Positions 26,208 through 36,499 of a stretch of 64,000 nucleotides of DNA are shown here, piece by piece. Every line of letters starts with the position of its first letter. Within the stretch, counting starts at the first letter, position 1. The DNA comes from Spisula solida (Eukaryota > Mollusca > Bivalvia > Venerida > Mactridae), in NCBI GenBank assembly GCA_947247005.1, contig OX365953.1, positions 2,113,001 to 2,177,000 of the forward strand, in the 5' to 3' direction. The position numbers and the translations under genes were made by a program. Under the pieces are notes generated by a model. That model searched no databases and was not told where the DNA came from. It saw only the letters and a program-made list of their open reading frames with translations.

Positions 26208-26410
26208 CTGGAATATAATAATTAGCTAGACAGTATTAGAAAACAGTAACATTTCTAGTCGCACTTTTAAAGGACATTCGTGAGAGCCATTTACTTTAAA
26301 AATGGCCCGGTAAAGTACATTGAATATTACCTGAGCCAAATAGCTTAAATACCGGTATGTTACTATTTATAGTAACATGCTACTATATATAGTAACATAC
26401 TACTAAATAG

Positions 26411-27823
26411 CAGGGCCGTATCCAGGAATTGTTTTCTGGGGGGCCAAGAGGGGTGGGTGGGGGAGGGGATACCCCTCCCGGTCGAGTTTTTTTTTAATCT
26501 TGTTATTGTAACGGTGCATTTTCCTGATATTCCAGGCAACATAAGCATGGAAAAAGTATCACACTCAGTATCATAATTATAGAAGCTAAAAGCTGAACTC
26601 TCTGTTTGGACTACTTATGTATGATCTACCAAGTTCTCTTTGTATGGACTCAATATCTTGACCACTGGAGGTTCATTTTCAGCACGCATGTTAACATGCG
26701 TATCATTTTCAGTTAATTGAATTATTTTTTCATGTTTGAATAAAAATGGTGCAATTTCGTGCACTTTCAGCTTTAAAATCAGACCTAAAAATAATTAAAG
26801 TTGTGCTACTAAATAGTGTACCCTCCCAGCGAATACATTCTTTCGAGTTTTGACTAAAATTGATGCAATTTCGTGCACTTTTAGCTTTAAAACCAAACTT
26901 AAAAATAACTAACATAGTGCTACTGATTAGTGTTCCCTCTCCAAGCGAAGATTTTTTTTCGGTTTTTGCTTAAAAATGATGCAATTTCCTGCACTTTTAG
27001 TTTTGAAATCAGACATTAAATAATTAAAGCAGTGCTACTAAAGAGATCTACTAATTTTTAAAAACTTAATAATCTGATCATTCATGTTTTACCATTTTAA
27101 CATTAATTATTAAGAAATCCAAATTTATACGAACATGAATTTTTTTTAATGTAATGTGATTTCCTGCACTATGTATATAAATTATGAACTTTTATATTCG
27201 GATATAAAATTGGACTACTACATTTGATTTATGAATCAAATTTCAATGAAATGGATGCATATTTAAAAGTATTTCAAGAATGTGACCATTACTTTCCACT
27301 CAAACATTAAATACTATATATGGAATCTTAATTAATCACCCCATCAAACAATTAAATAATATACCTATTTTTCTCACTGTAATGATTACATGTAAGTTAG
27401 TAACTTACATTTTAACTATCAATTCTTCAAGTCAAACTTTAATTTTTAATCATCATGCTCTAATTTAATGGGATTAAATGGTGATAACCATTGACATCAT
27501 TATGTAATATCTGACTGACCTTCTTTAATCAACCTAAACACACTTAATTTCTTATCAGTTGCAAAAATCACACCTTTACCATCAGGTGGTCCTGTTGAGT
27601 GCTTGATTAGTCTGGGGGCTATCACGCATTTAATTAACATGCGAAGGGCTATACAATATATATACAGGATGTCATCTAGAATGTCCAATATACAGGCCCC
27701 AAGAAATAGATCAGTGGTGTATTAAATCAATAGTTGTAGGGGCCGAAAAGATATACAAAAATGTAGCTAGCCAGTCAGCTGGGGGGCCAAGGCCCCCTGG
27801 CCCCCTACCTGAATACGTGCCTG
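26411..27823. mobile_element. hAT-like non-autonomous element in gene A intron 2
   Basis: Left end 'CAGGGCCGTATCCAGG' and the inverted right end 'CCTGAATACGTGCCTG' match at 13 of 16 positions, with subterminal 'GGGGGGCCAAG' and 'GGGGGGCCAAGGCC' blocks. CAGGG-type ends with G-rich subtermini are typical of hAT elements (established). Only a 5-bp AATAG is repeated at the borders instead of a clean 8 bp, so the class is not secure. The interior holds about three tandem units of roughly 118 bp (26735-27050) with 'GATGCAATTTCGTGCACTTT'. Confidence 0.6.
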
Positions 27824-27874
27824 AATAGAGTAACATTATGTACCATAAAGTTTGGTTGCTCTGGGTCTTATAAT

Positions 27875-28110
27875 ACACAGGGTTGCTGTACAGAGGTTGT
27901 TGCTCTACGGGGGTTACTTCTGTGGTCAAATTGTTTTGTTGCTTAAGACATCTAGCACAAAATCTATATTTTATGTTTCCCACAAAAAATATAAAATTAT
28001 GTGTATTTGGAGTTACATGTACATTTTTAGGAAGCGAGAATAAAACAAAGAGAGAGATTGATGGTCTGTGTAGGACCGCTCTGATGTGGTTGCATTGTAT
28101 TATATGTAGT
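27875..28110. mobile_element. Small inverted-repeat element (ACAACCTCTGTAG family), diverged copy
   Basis: Contains 'TGTACAGAGGTTGTTGCTC' on the left and 'GACCGCTCTGATGTGGTTG' on the right, the same word pair as at 12749-12908 and 34807-34980. Within it, small open frames on both strands overlap one another and are not supported as genes. Confidence 0.5.
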
Positions 28111-28317
28111 TTAAGGTGATTACATATGAATGCATAGTTCGCCGATGATAATAAAACTAGCCTTTGATTAACAAATGGAAATAAAATGTATTTTCGATGT
28201 CCATTTTTACTCATTCGTGTGCATATTCACATTTTGTGCATGCAATTAAATTGTCCGTTTATTCAGGTCTGTCACTTGTATTCCAACATTTAATAGCATG
28301 ATAGCATGGCATTTTTA

Positions 28318-28935
28318 GCTCACCTGTCACAAAGTGACAGAGTGAGCTTTTGTGATCACACTTCGTCCGTCGTCCGTCCGTCCGTCCGTCCGTCTGTCCG
28401 TCCGTCTGTCCGTCCGTCAACAATTGGGTTGTGTCCTCTCTAGAGGTCACAATTTTGGCCTAATCTTTATGAAACTTGGTCACAATGATCATCTCAACAA
28501 AATCTAGGTCAAGTTCGATATTGGGTCATCTGAGGTCAAAAACTAGCTCACTAGGTCAAATTATAGAAAAAACCTTGTTTTAAACCTTTCAACATGTAGT
28601 CTTCATGGTCACTTAACACTCTGCTGTAACTCTCTACTCTCTATACATACAATAAACTTTCATCAACCAATGAAAATGTGTATCAGGGTTCAAAGCAGTT
28701 TTGTAAAGGTCAAATATCAAAATATTCTAGTATTCTATAGCAGGGTGTGAATTGTAATGGTTAAGTGGAAATCAAAGCGCTGTAGGGAGCGTAGACATTT
28801 TCCTGAGGGTCGTGGGTTCAAACCCCACTGGAACCATAATTTTTTTTTTTTTTTGAGTGTTTAGGTATTGTTTTGTCTGTAAAGCATTTATTTGTACATT
28901 TTCCTGATGGTCGTGGGTTCAACCCCCACTGGAAC

Positions 28936-28966
<31 letters not shown>

Positions 28967-30050
28967 GTGTTTAGGTATTGTTTTGTCTGTAAAGCATTTA
29001 TTTGTACATTTTCCTGATGGTCGTGGGTTCAACCCCCACTGGAACCATAATTTTTTTTTTTAATTTTTTTTTTTAAATGTTTAGGTATTGTTTTGTCTTT
29101 ATAACATGTATTTGTACATTTTCCTGATGGTCGTGGGTTCAACCCCCACTGGAACCATAATTTTTATTTTTATTTTTTTCAGTGTTTAGGTATTGTTTTG
29201 TCTTTATAGCATGTATTTGTACATTTTCCTGATGGTCGTGGGTTCAACCCCCACTGGAACCATAATTTTTATTTTTTTAAGTGTTTAGGTATTGTTTTGT
29301 CTTTATAGCATGTATTTGTACATTTTCCTGATGGTCGTGGGTTCAACCCCCACTGGAACCATAATTTTTAATTTTTATTTTTTTAAGTGTTTAGGTATTG
29401 TTCTGTCTTTATAGCATGTATTTGTACAGTTATATGGAGGAAAAATATTCCAAAATATTTTGTTTAAAATAAAGGTCAAATCATAGAAACACCTTGTGTA
29501 GTCAGTCACCAGAGGTTACAATTTCAACTAAATCTTTATGAAACTTTGTCACAATGATCCTGTCAACAAAATCTAGGCCAAATTCGATTTTGGGTCATCT
29601 GGCGTCAAAAACAAGGTCACAATGTCAATTGACATTTTCCTGAGGGTCGTGGGTTCAAACCCCACTGGAACCATAATTATTTTTTTAAGTGTTAAGGTAT
29701 TGTTCTGTCTTTATAGCATGTATTTGTACAGTTATATGGAGGAAATATTTTGTTTAAATTATAGGTCAGATCATAGAAAAACCCTGTGTAGTCACCAGAG
29801 GTTACAATTTCGACTTATTCTTTATGAAATTTGGTCCTAATAATCATCTCAACACAATCTAGGTTAAGTTTGATATTGATTAAGTCATCTGGGGTCAAAC
29901 GCTAGGTCACATGGTCAAATCATACAAAAACTTGCAATAGGTGCTGAATTTCCTTAAATTTTATTCAGAAAATGTGTAGGATCACCATAGGGATGTGCAT
30001 GCACTAGTACGACAGGTGAGCGACCTAGGGCCCTTTGGGCCCTCTTGTTT
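28318..30050 (+). mobile_element. Mollusc-type interspersed repeat (TCCGTCCG / AGGTCAAA family)
   Basis: Starts 'TTAGCTCACCTGTCAC', runs through a (TCCG)n tract at 28370-28420, and then many 'GGTCACAATGATCATC', 'ATCTAGGTCAAGTTCG' and 'GGGTCATCTGAGGTC' words. It ends 'ACGACAGGTGAGCGACC' then 'GGGCCCTTTGGGCCCTC'. The ends carry a short inverted pair (AGCTCACCTG / CAGGTGAGC). This architecture is very common in bivalve genomes (familiarity, not a search). It has been opened up internally by the tRNA-derived tandem array at 28757-29420. Confidence 0.75.
28757..29420 (+). repeat. tRNA-derived SINE head with tandemly amplified B-box module
   Basis: 28757-28836 reads as a degenerate tRNA head: an A-box-like 'TGGTTAAGTGG' followed by a B-box-like 'GGGTTCAAACCCC' and the tail 'CACTGGAACCA'. 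The part from 'CATTTTCCTGA' through the B box plus a poly-T and 'GTGTTTAGGTATTG' tail is then repeated at 28796, 28897, 29007, 29117, 29222 and 29321, spacing 99-110 bp. Length changes are mostly in the poly-T. Another single copy lies at 29633. Confidence 0.75.
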
Positions 30051-30184
30051 ATTGTTTTTAAACATTTTAATTTGAGAAGAAGGCAGTGAAAAAACCAAAA
30101 CCTTGTCAACTAAGCTACTTACAAATGTACTCAAACACACACTATATATTAAAACAAGTAATTAAGAATTGCAAGCAATACAGA

Positions 30185-30564
30185 AGTCCCCTACCGGTTT
30201 TAAGCCATTTTCAATGTTTCTGTTGCCATAGCAAACCACAATTTTTGTCAGAATCAAAATAATCCTGTTATTGCCCCCTATCCACATATCAAGTTTCATA
30301 AACCTAGCTTGAAAACGGTTTGAGTTATGGCAGGATCCAGATTTGGGCCTATTTTCACTATTTCTGTCACCATAGCAAACCACAATTTTTGTCAGAATCA
30401 AAATATTTTTAGACGTGCATAATCCCCTTATTGCCCCCATCCACATACCACGTTTCATAAACCTAGCTTGGACACTGTTTCAGTTATGTCAGGATCCAGA
30501 TTTTTTGACGGACGGACGGAGGGCAAACCTATAGTCCCCTCCGGTCAAAAACCGGTAGGGGACT
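30185..30564. mobile_element. 380-bp inverted-repeat element (AGTCCCCTACCGGTTT ends)
   Basis: 'AGTCCCCTACCGGTTTT' at the left is mirrored by 'AAAACCGGTAGGGGACT' at the right (16-17 bp). Inside are two related copies of 'CACCATAGCAAACCACAATT'-containing sequence and a (GACG)n tract. Non-coding; lies in gene A intron 2 close to exon 2. Confidence 0.75.
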
Positions 30565-30662
30565 AACAAGACATTAGTAAGAGCCATTGCAATGTTTCTG
30601 TACACATTGTAAATCAAAGTTAAAACACGTGACTGACCTGAATAATCGATTTATACACGTAC

Positions 30663-30796
30663 CTGAAGAGCTGCAGCAATAGAGCCGGCAGCCACACCTG
30701 CGCCTGTGAACCCAGCTCCCGCTAGAAGTACCGGGGCACCAACAATAGCACCGGCCCCAGCTAGGATACCTGCCCCTAAAGCCCACAAACCACTAT
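30663..30796 (-). CDS. IFI27-like: Gene A exon 2 (conserved Ifi-6-16 core)
   Basis: Acceptor TTACAG|AT and donor CTTCAG|GTACGT bound 134 bp: two bases completing an Asp codon, then 44 codons. The translation contains AGAGAIVGAPVLLAGAGFTG followed by AGVAAGSIAAALQ, the signature 'GFT-x-G-I/V-x-A-G-S-x-A-A' core of the family. It is strongly hydrophobic and likely forms a membrane helix pair with exon 3. Gene B exon 2 aligns along its whole length. Confidence 0.92.
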
Positions 30797-31034
30797 CTGT
30801 AATCATAATTATGGATTTTTATTAATAAATATACAATTTTGGCTCGTTTTAGCTTCAAATGCAGGGCTGATATGAAGCATCCTCATACATCAATGGTTAG
30901 TCAAGTTCAAAGACTACCACAGGTGAAGAATACTCTGGTGAACGAGAATGATATGAAGTTGACTACGAACTTAAATGGACCCAAAATACGTGGCCTTAAA
31001 GAAAAAACTCGGCCTTTATTATTCGGTCATTCAG

Positions 31035-31285
31035 ATCTATATTGGAAAGGTCGGTTCAATGTTATTTCAATATGAAAATACTCAAAATATTACACTAACA
31101 TACTACTATATTGGAGAGGTCATTTCAATGTTATTTCAATATGAACATACTCAAAATATAATTCTATATTAGAGAGGTCATTTCAATGTTAAATATTTCA
31201 ATATGAAAATAGTTAAAATATAATTCTGTATTGGAGAGGTCATTTCAATGTTATTTCAATACGAAAATACTTAAAATGTACTAAA
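31035..31285. repeat. Four tandem units of about 60 bp in gene A intron 1
   Basis: The module 'TTGGAGAGGTCATTTCAATG' plus 'TTATTTCAATATGAAAATAC' occurs about four times with minor changes (first unit 'GGAAAGGTCGGTTC'). It fills nearly half of the 546-bp intron (30797-31342). Non-coding. Confidence 0.8.
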
Positions 31286-31342
31286 AATATACTAAAAGCA
31301 ATATTAATACAATATAAGTGTGCTATTGTTATGTACGCTTAC

Positions 31343-31388
31343 CGTCGTCATTTCTCCCGCCAAGCACTGATGTAAAAAGGAATCCGTA
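31343..31388 (-). CDS. IFI27-like: Gene A exon 1, 3' half (beyond the transposon)
   Basis: From the TA at 31387-31388 the frame reads (Y)GFLFTSVLGGRNDD plus one base, to a donor G|GTAAGC. It aligns with the second half of the gene B signal peptide (GLLITSVHG). Upstream of the TA, the frame is closed by a TAA lying inside the transposon terminus. Only the join to 35804-35844 gives an initiator and a full signal peptide. Gene B has about 27 more residues between the signal peptide and exon 2. Confidence 0.85.
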
Positions 31389-31799
31389 CCCTTACGGAAA
31401 TAGAAAGTTTGCGGTAAATATGCCGCAACTTTGCGGCAAAGTTGCCGCAAACTGATTCGTTCACCAAAAACTCATAGTCAGTGTTCGCAGGACTTCGCCG
31501 GTAGTGGTGAACTTCTGGCAAACTTCTGGTGATGTTAGGGCAAATTCGCCAGAACTGATGACTGTTCACCGGAAGTTTACCAGAAACTTCATATCTAAGT
31601 AAGGATCACCAAAGGTTCACCAAAAACTTTAGTGGATAATATTTGTTTGCTGTAAGTTTGCCAGAAACTTTTTAATGTATAGATTGTCACTAGAAGTTTG
31701 CCGAAAACTTTAAACGGTTAAATATATTTGCCAGATATTCACCAGAAACTTCCTGCATTTCCAACAAGCCATAAATGCAATTTGAAAGGAGTACTTTGG

Positions 31800-31900
31800 G
31801 TGGCATGGTGGCGAAATGGTTAGCGCTCTCGAATACTAGTCCGGATGCCCCTGGTTCAAATCATGTCATGTATCGGTGTTATACACTGGAAACATTTTAA
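31800..31900 (+). repeat. tRNA-derived SINE head inside the transposon
   Basis: 'GGCGAAATGGTTAGCGCTC' resembles a tRNA A box and D arm. 'CTGGTTCAAATC' about 45 bp later resembles the B box. The sequence then continues into 'ACACTGGAAACATTTT', which leads into the tandem units that follow. It is not a functional tRNA, because no acceptor stem closes. Confidence 0.55.
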
Positions 31901-31984
31901 AAATAGTCTATTCGAAAAGTGCTTAGGGTAGCACTAGCGCATCTGGATTCCTATCGCACATTTCTTAAGAGTCAAATTTTCACT

Positions 31985-33370
31985 GATGGATATGACCAGT
32001 GAACCTAATTTCGAACCCGGATATACACCGGAAACGTTAAAGAACCAAGGAGTCTATTCGAAAGTTGCTAGGATAGCGCTAGCGCACCTGGGTCCCTATC
32101 GCACAAATCATATCAAACAAACTTTCTGTCTCATCCCTGGAAGGGCGAGATTAATGGCCAATTAGGCAGGGATGAAACCGAATGACAACGCACTACCACT
32201 GTCTCAGACGACTGCAAAAAAGGATCGACTTAAATAATTAAACCCGAAAAATAATTCCGCCTCATTTGCATATTACGTACGCCTTAAACATTTTGCCCCT
32301 GCTTTCAACTCGCTTAACTATTTAGACTGTAAAATCAGTCCACCTCATTTGGATATTATTATAATATACTTCTAAAATATTGAACCTTCTTCACTTTTCC
32401 ACATGTGGAGTACATTCAACATTTCTTTCAAGTTTTCATCGATGGATATGACCAGTAAGTGTCGTAACCTAATTTCGAACCTGGATATACACCGGAAACG
32501 TTAAAGAACCAAGGAGTCTATTCGAAAAGTGCTAGGATAGCGCTAGCGCACACGGATTCCTATCACACACATCATAACAAACAAACTTTCTGTCTCATGC
32601 CTGGAAGCGTGAGATTAATGGCCAATTAGGCATGGATGAAACCGATTGACAACGCTCTACCACTGTCTCAGACGACTGCAAAAAAGGAACGACTTAAATA
32701 ATTAAACCCGAAAAATAATTCCGCCTCATTTGCATATTACGCCTTAAACATTTTGCCCCCGCTTTCAATTCGCTTAACTATTTAGACCGTAAAATCAGTC
32801 CACCTCATTTGGATATTATTATAATATACTCCTAAAATATTGAACCTTCTTCACTTTTCCACATGTGGAGTACATTCAAAATTTCTTTCAAGTTTTCATC
32901 GATGGATATGACCAGTAATTTTTAAAGTGTCGTAACCTAATTTCAAACCTGGATATACACCAGAAACGTTAAAGAACCCAGGAGTCTATTCGAAAAGTGC
33001 TAGGATAGCGCTAGCGCACCTTGATTTCTATCACACAAATCATATCAAACAAACTTTCTGTCTCATGCCTGGAAGCCCGAGATTATTTGCCAATTAGGCA
33101 GGGATGAAACCGAATGACAACGCACTACCACTGTCTCAGTCGACCGCAGAAAAGGACTTAAATAATTAAACCCGAAAAATAATTCCGTCTCATTTGCATA
33201 TTACGCCTAATATTTTGCCCCCGCTTTCGACTCGCTTAACATTTTAGACTGTAAAATCATTCCACCTCATTTGGTTATTATTACTCCTATAATATTGAAC
33301 CAGACCTCACTTCTTCACTTTTCCACATGTGGAGGACATTCAAAATTTCTTTCAAATTTAGTTTGCAGAC
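31985..33370 (+). repeat. Three tandem units of about 455 bp
   Basis: Each unit runs 'GATGGATATGACCAGT', 'GATATACACCGGAAACG', 'GGATAGCGCTAGCGCAC', 'CCTCATTTGCATATTACG', 'CACCTCATTTGG' and 'CTTTTCCACATGTGGAG'. Starts are near 31985, 32436 and 32896. Copies differ by small indels and substitutions. No open frame spans a unit. This explains much of the length of the transposon. Confidence 0.85.
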
Positions 33371-34173
33371 TGATAATTAGCAAAAATGACTTACAAGTGT
33401 AAGTTTGGATGACATATACTTAGCCTAGTATTAATTACAATGTATTCCTATTTTAAAATTTATACATATATGAATTGAATTTGTAGATTGAGACTCTACT
33501 GAGTATATAGGTCATTCTAATTCTGACTTTGTTCCAGTCTAAGTACAACTATCCCCCAAAATACAGTACAATCTTAAATAAAGACCATCTCATTATTAAG
33601 GCCACCTCATACATTGTAATATTTAATATTCAGGTGTTTGTGTTAATGTTTTTGTTCTTATGTTGCATTGTAATGAAGTATTCTCAGAGATAATAATATT
33701 ACAAAAAATGTAAAATATTTAAATGAGCTTATAATGGATACAGATATATAAATTATAAGTTATGAAGATAAAAATAATCATATTGTACTTGTAACATACT
33801 AGCTCCATGGTTCAACAAATACATTAGGCCACTAAGATATGGTATGAGATTAACATATATAACACAATAAACTTATACTGTTTCTTATTACACAAATTAG
33901 CACCTTGACCAATAATGCCTCTTATCAGTATCTCAGTTTTCTGTGATTGGCTAGTTTGAGTATTCCCCTATGTCTGGCTTTACTACTGCCCATATGGTGT
34001 TCATTATACAAGTACATGTTACTGCATATTAGCTTCTCATGGTAACCAGGGTGCATTTTATGCATACTTTATTGAAAATAACACGGGAAGCTATATTTAA
34101 GTTTTAAAACATAATACTTTATTATTTTATATTGTAATGTTGTGACTCATTCTTGTTTGAAGTTGATTTCCAG

Positions 34174-35262
34174 AATCATTTTTGAGATCTATGGATAAAC
34201 TCACTGGTATGTAGCATAAATTATTATTATCAGTTCAACACATGTATTGAAATACAACTTAATTAAGATACAATGTATTATATAATTATGATGCTGAAGC
34301 CTCAATATACTGGAAATATATATAACTTGATGACATATTGAAAATTATTATAGAAATTAAAGTATTCATGCATTAATGAATTTTTAAGCAGTAATTTGTT
34401 ACACTTATTATTCATAATCCCTGAAATATAGGTTGATCATCTTAATTTCCAAAACCTATGAGTATAATATTACATAACAACAATATCTTGATCTACTTCA
34501 GTAGAACCTGGTTTAAAAGAACTTCATGAATTCCAAAACGCTGGAAGACAACAGTTCCAATACCATAAAACAGATAGCCGGGTAAGTAAAATGTAAATGA
34601 TGAATGTTATGAATATAATGTAAGATAATTATTCTGCTGTATTTCTAAAACTTCATGTACAGTCATTGTTTCATGTATTTTACAGCATTTTACAGAAAAT
34701 TACTGACCCCTTTGATCTACAAGTTATTGTTTTAAGTGTCCACTTTTTCAATAGGGGGCTGTGGGCTTCATCTGATTACTACAACAAACTTGTATCCATT
34801 TTAAAGTACAACCTCTGTAGTGCAACACCCGTTGGGAGCTGAAATATTGACTGTTGTTAAGAGGTTGTTGCTCTATAGTGGTCAATTTTATATTAAATAT
34901 CAGCTTAAAGAAATTTTGAAGGTGTTGTTGTTGAGAGTGTATTGCTCTACAGAGGGTCACTCTGGAAAGGTTGTATTGTACTTTAAATTACTGTTATAAT
35001 TTCCAGGTGCATACCTCTCTGAGAGTAAATGATCAAGATGAGGGATATAATGATGATTTGTTTCAGTTATACATTTTCAGTAGATAAATCATAAAAATTT
35101 ACTTTAGTCATATAAATTCTTAGGGGGTAGTTAATTCTGAAAAATTAATCTGTGACTAATAAATTGTTTATGTGTTTTGAATTATTTTTCTTTCAGATCA
35201 TATGGAATATAATTATGCAAGGATTGGCAGCTAAAAGAACCAGACCAACTGATGGGAATTAG
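34174..35262 (+). other. Possible exon chain carried inside the transposon
   Basis: Four plus-strand segments have good splice signals and agreeing phases: 34174-34206 (CCAG / G|GTATGT), 34502-34581 (TTCAG / CGG|GTAAGT), 35007-35024 (TTCCAG / AGA|GTAAAT) and 35197-35262 (TTTCTTTCAG, ending in TAG). AATAAA follows at 35348. The second reads EPGLKELHEFQNAGRQQFQ and on; the last ends AAKRTRPTDGN. The third could instead be terminal, with a TAA at 35085. I recognise no family. A gene fragment captured by the element would explain it, but chance is possible because the exons are short. Confidence 0.3.
34807..34980. mobile_element. Small inverted-repeat element (ACAACCTCTGTAG family), copy 2
   Basis: 'TACAACCTCTGTAGTGCAAC' at the left pairs with 'GGAAAGGTTGTATTGTA' at the right; internal 'CTCTACAGAGGGTCACTCTG' is shared with 12749-12908. 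It lies in the intron between two of the possible exons at 34502 and 35007. Confidence 0.65.
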
Positions 35263-35803
35263 TTTGATTGTGATTCAGTTTGGATATTATAGTTTTATGA
35301 CTTTAAATAGCAATCAGAAAAAATTGGTTATTGTGACAAAGAAATGAAATAAATATTTTCTATCTGGAATTCTAGTTTTGTGAAAAAGTGTGTTTGCCAA
35401 AAGGTTGCCAGAACAGCAAATTTAGCATGCAAATTAGTTTGCGGCAAATTTGCGGCAATGTCTTTCAATCATACATTGAATGTTTCACAATATGCAAATG
35501 AGGTTTGCGGTAAATTTGCCGTAATCAAATATAGTTTCCGGCAAACTTACGCGCACTTTTACCATGCAAATTAGTTTGCGGCAAGTTTGCGGCAATTGTC
35601 CTTTGCCCATATTTGGAATATGCAAATTTCTTTGTGGCAATTTGTGGCAAACAAATCTGCTTCAAAAACAGTTTGCCGCAAATTTGCGGCAAACCTCATT
35701 TGCATGGTAAAAGTGCGCGTAAAGTAGTTTGCGGCAAATTTACCGCAAACATTGCGGCAAATTTGCCAGAAGCATTGCCGGAGCCCTTATTTTTCGGTAA
35801 GGG

Positions 35804-35844
35804 TAGACCATTAATCCAACAACCAGAGTGGAATATTTCGCCAT
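35804..35844 (-). CDS. IFI27-like: Gene A exon 1, 5' half (start codon and signal peptide start)
   Basis: ATG at 35842-35844 opens MAKYSTLVVGLMV and the first two bases (TA) of a Tyr codon, where the transposon begins. Gene B starts MAKQPVLLVSIVYGLLITS, so the shared MAK start, hydrophobic core and Tyr-Gly position confirm homology. Past the TA the frame runs into transposon sequence without a usable splice site that would restore phase. Confidence 0.85.
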
Positions 35845-36059
35845 TGTAATATCGAAGTAATCTTCCTTTTAACTGCGACACGTTTCTGTAATTTAAGCAG
35901 AATGACGGTTTACACTAAAATCAAACGAATGAAGATAGTATTCATACGCGCGATATTACATAGTGCACTATATAAGACATGTAAATAGTTCGTCATTACA
36001 AAAAACTAAGTCAGCGGTTTGCATTTTATTCGTTATAACACAAAGACCGAAACTTAGGT

Positions 36060-36390
36060 TATCGATTTACACAATCAATAATCGACACTCCTGTGTCATA
36101 ACTGCGCACTAACTTTGGTTATGAGATTTTCGGAAAATAACAATGAAGAACCATGACCTACATGTTGAACAATCGTCTAAATGTTGCAAAATACATAACT
36201 CAAGTATAATGCCGCATTGGCAATCGACCTTAAATAAATTAGTATAAACTAAACTATTCAAATGGCTACGATACAAGGTTACGAACAAAGGTTCACCTTG
36301 ATTTACACATTCAATAATCGATACGATTGTGTCAAAGTTACGGTATTGTTGGGGTTTCGGAAAATAACAATGACGAACCATGGACTACAT
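36060..36390 (-). promoter_or_regulatory. Duplicated upstream block of gene A with ATTTTCNGAAAAT palindrome
   Basis: Two direct copies about 225 bp apart share 'GATTTACACA', 'TCAATAATCGA' and 'TTTCGGAAAATAACAATGA'. The palindrome ATTTTCGGAAAAT (36126-36138; TTTCGGAAAAT at 36355-36365) recurs as ATTTTCAGAAAAT at 56288-56300, upstream of gene B. Its place 0.1-0.5 kb 5' of both start codons suggests a shared control site. The sequence is not a perfect ISRE or GAS element, so the factor is unknown. Confidence 0.4.
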
Positions 36391-36499
36391 TGCCGTCTTA
36401 AAATTGATATCAGCTAGGCGAGCTGTTGTGAATGAGATACAAAAATGTACATGTAGATCCTTGACCCACATGGAGAATAAAACTAATTCAACTTGTATT

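Larger units (their letters stand above)
31389..35803. mobile_element. TA-flanked 4.4-kb transposon interrupting gene A exon 1
   Basis: Ends are 'CCCTTACGGAAATAG' (left) and, inverted, 'CCCTTACCGAAAAATA' (right), flanked on both sides by TA (31387-31388 and 35804-35805). Both subterminal regions (31410-31450; 35390-35770) are packed with 'TTTGCGGCAAATTTGCCGC' palindromes, in keeping with one element rather than two. TA duplication suggests Tc1/mariner superfamily (inference). No transposase is seen, so it is non-autonomous. Inside are a SINE head, three 455-bp tandem units, a MITE and possible captured exons at 34174-35262. Confidence 0.85.
26055..35844 (-). pseudogene. IFI27-like: IFI27/ISG12-like gene A, exon 1 split by a 4.4-kb transposon
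   Basis: Three exons encode a small hydrophobic Gly/Ala-rich protein of the Ifi-6-16 family: exon 1 (35804-35844 plus 31343-31388), exon 2 (30663-30796), exon 3 (26055-26207). Phases agree: exon 1 ends with one base, exon 2 starts with two, and the exon 2/3 border lies between codons. Leaving out the insert, 123 codons plus stop remain, a usual family length. Family members are interferon- or infection-induced membrane proteins of mitochondria or ER in vertebrates and are expanded in bivalves (established). The transposon in the signal-peptide exon should abolish normal expression of this copy unless a downstream start is used. Intron 2 (about 4.45 kb) is filled with repeats. Confidence 0.85.

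Noticed and set aside
27711..28214. 167-residue minus-strand frame
   Set aside because: Spans the end of a hAT-like element and a MITE in gene A intron 2. The translation has no recognisable domain and overlaps plus-strand frames of similar quality.
28370..28420. CRISPR-like short repeat tract
   Set aside because: A simple (TCCG)n tract in a eukaryotic interspersed repeat, with no spacers.
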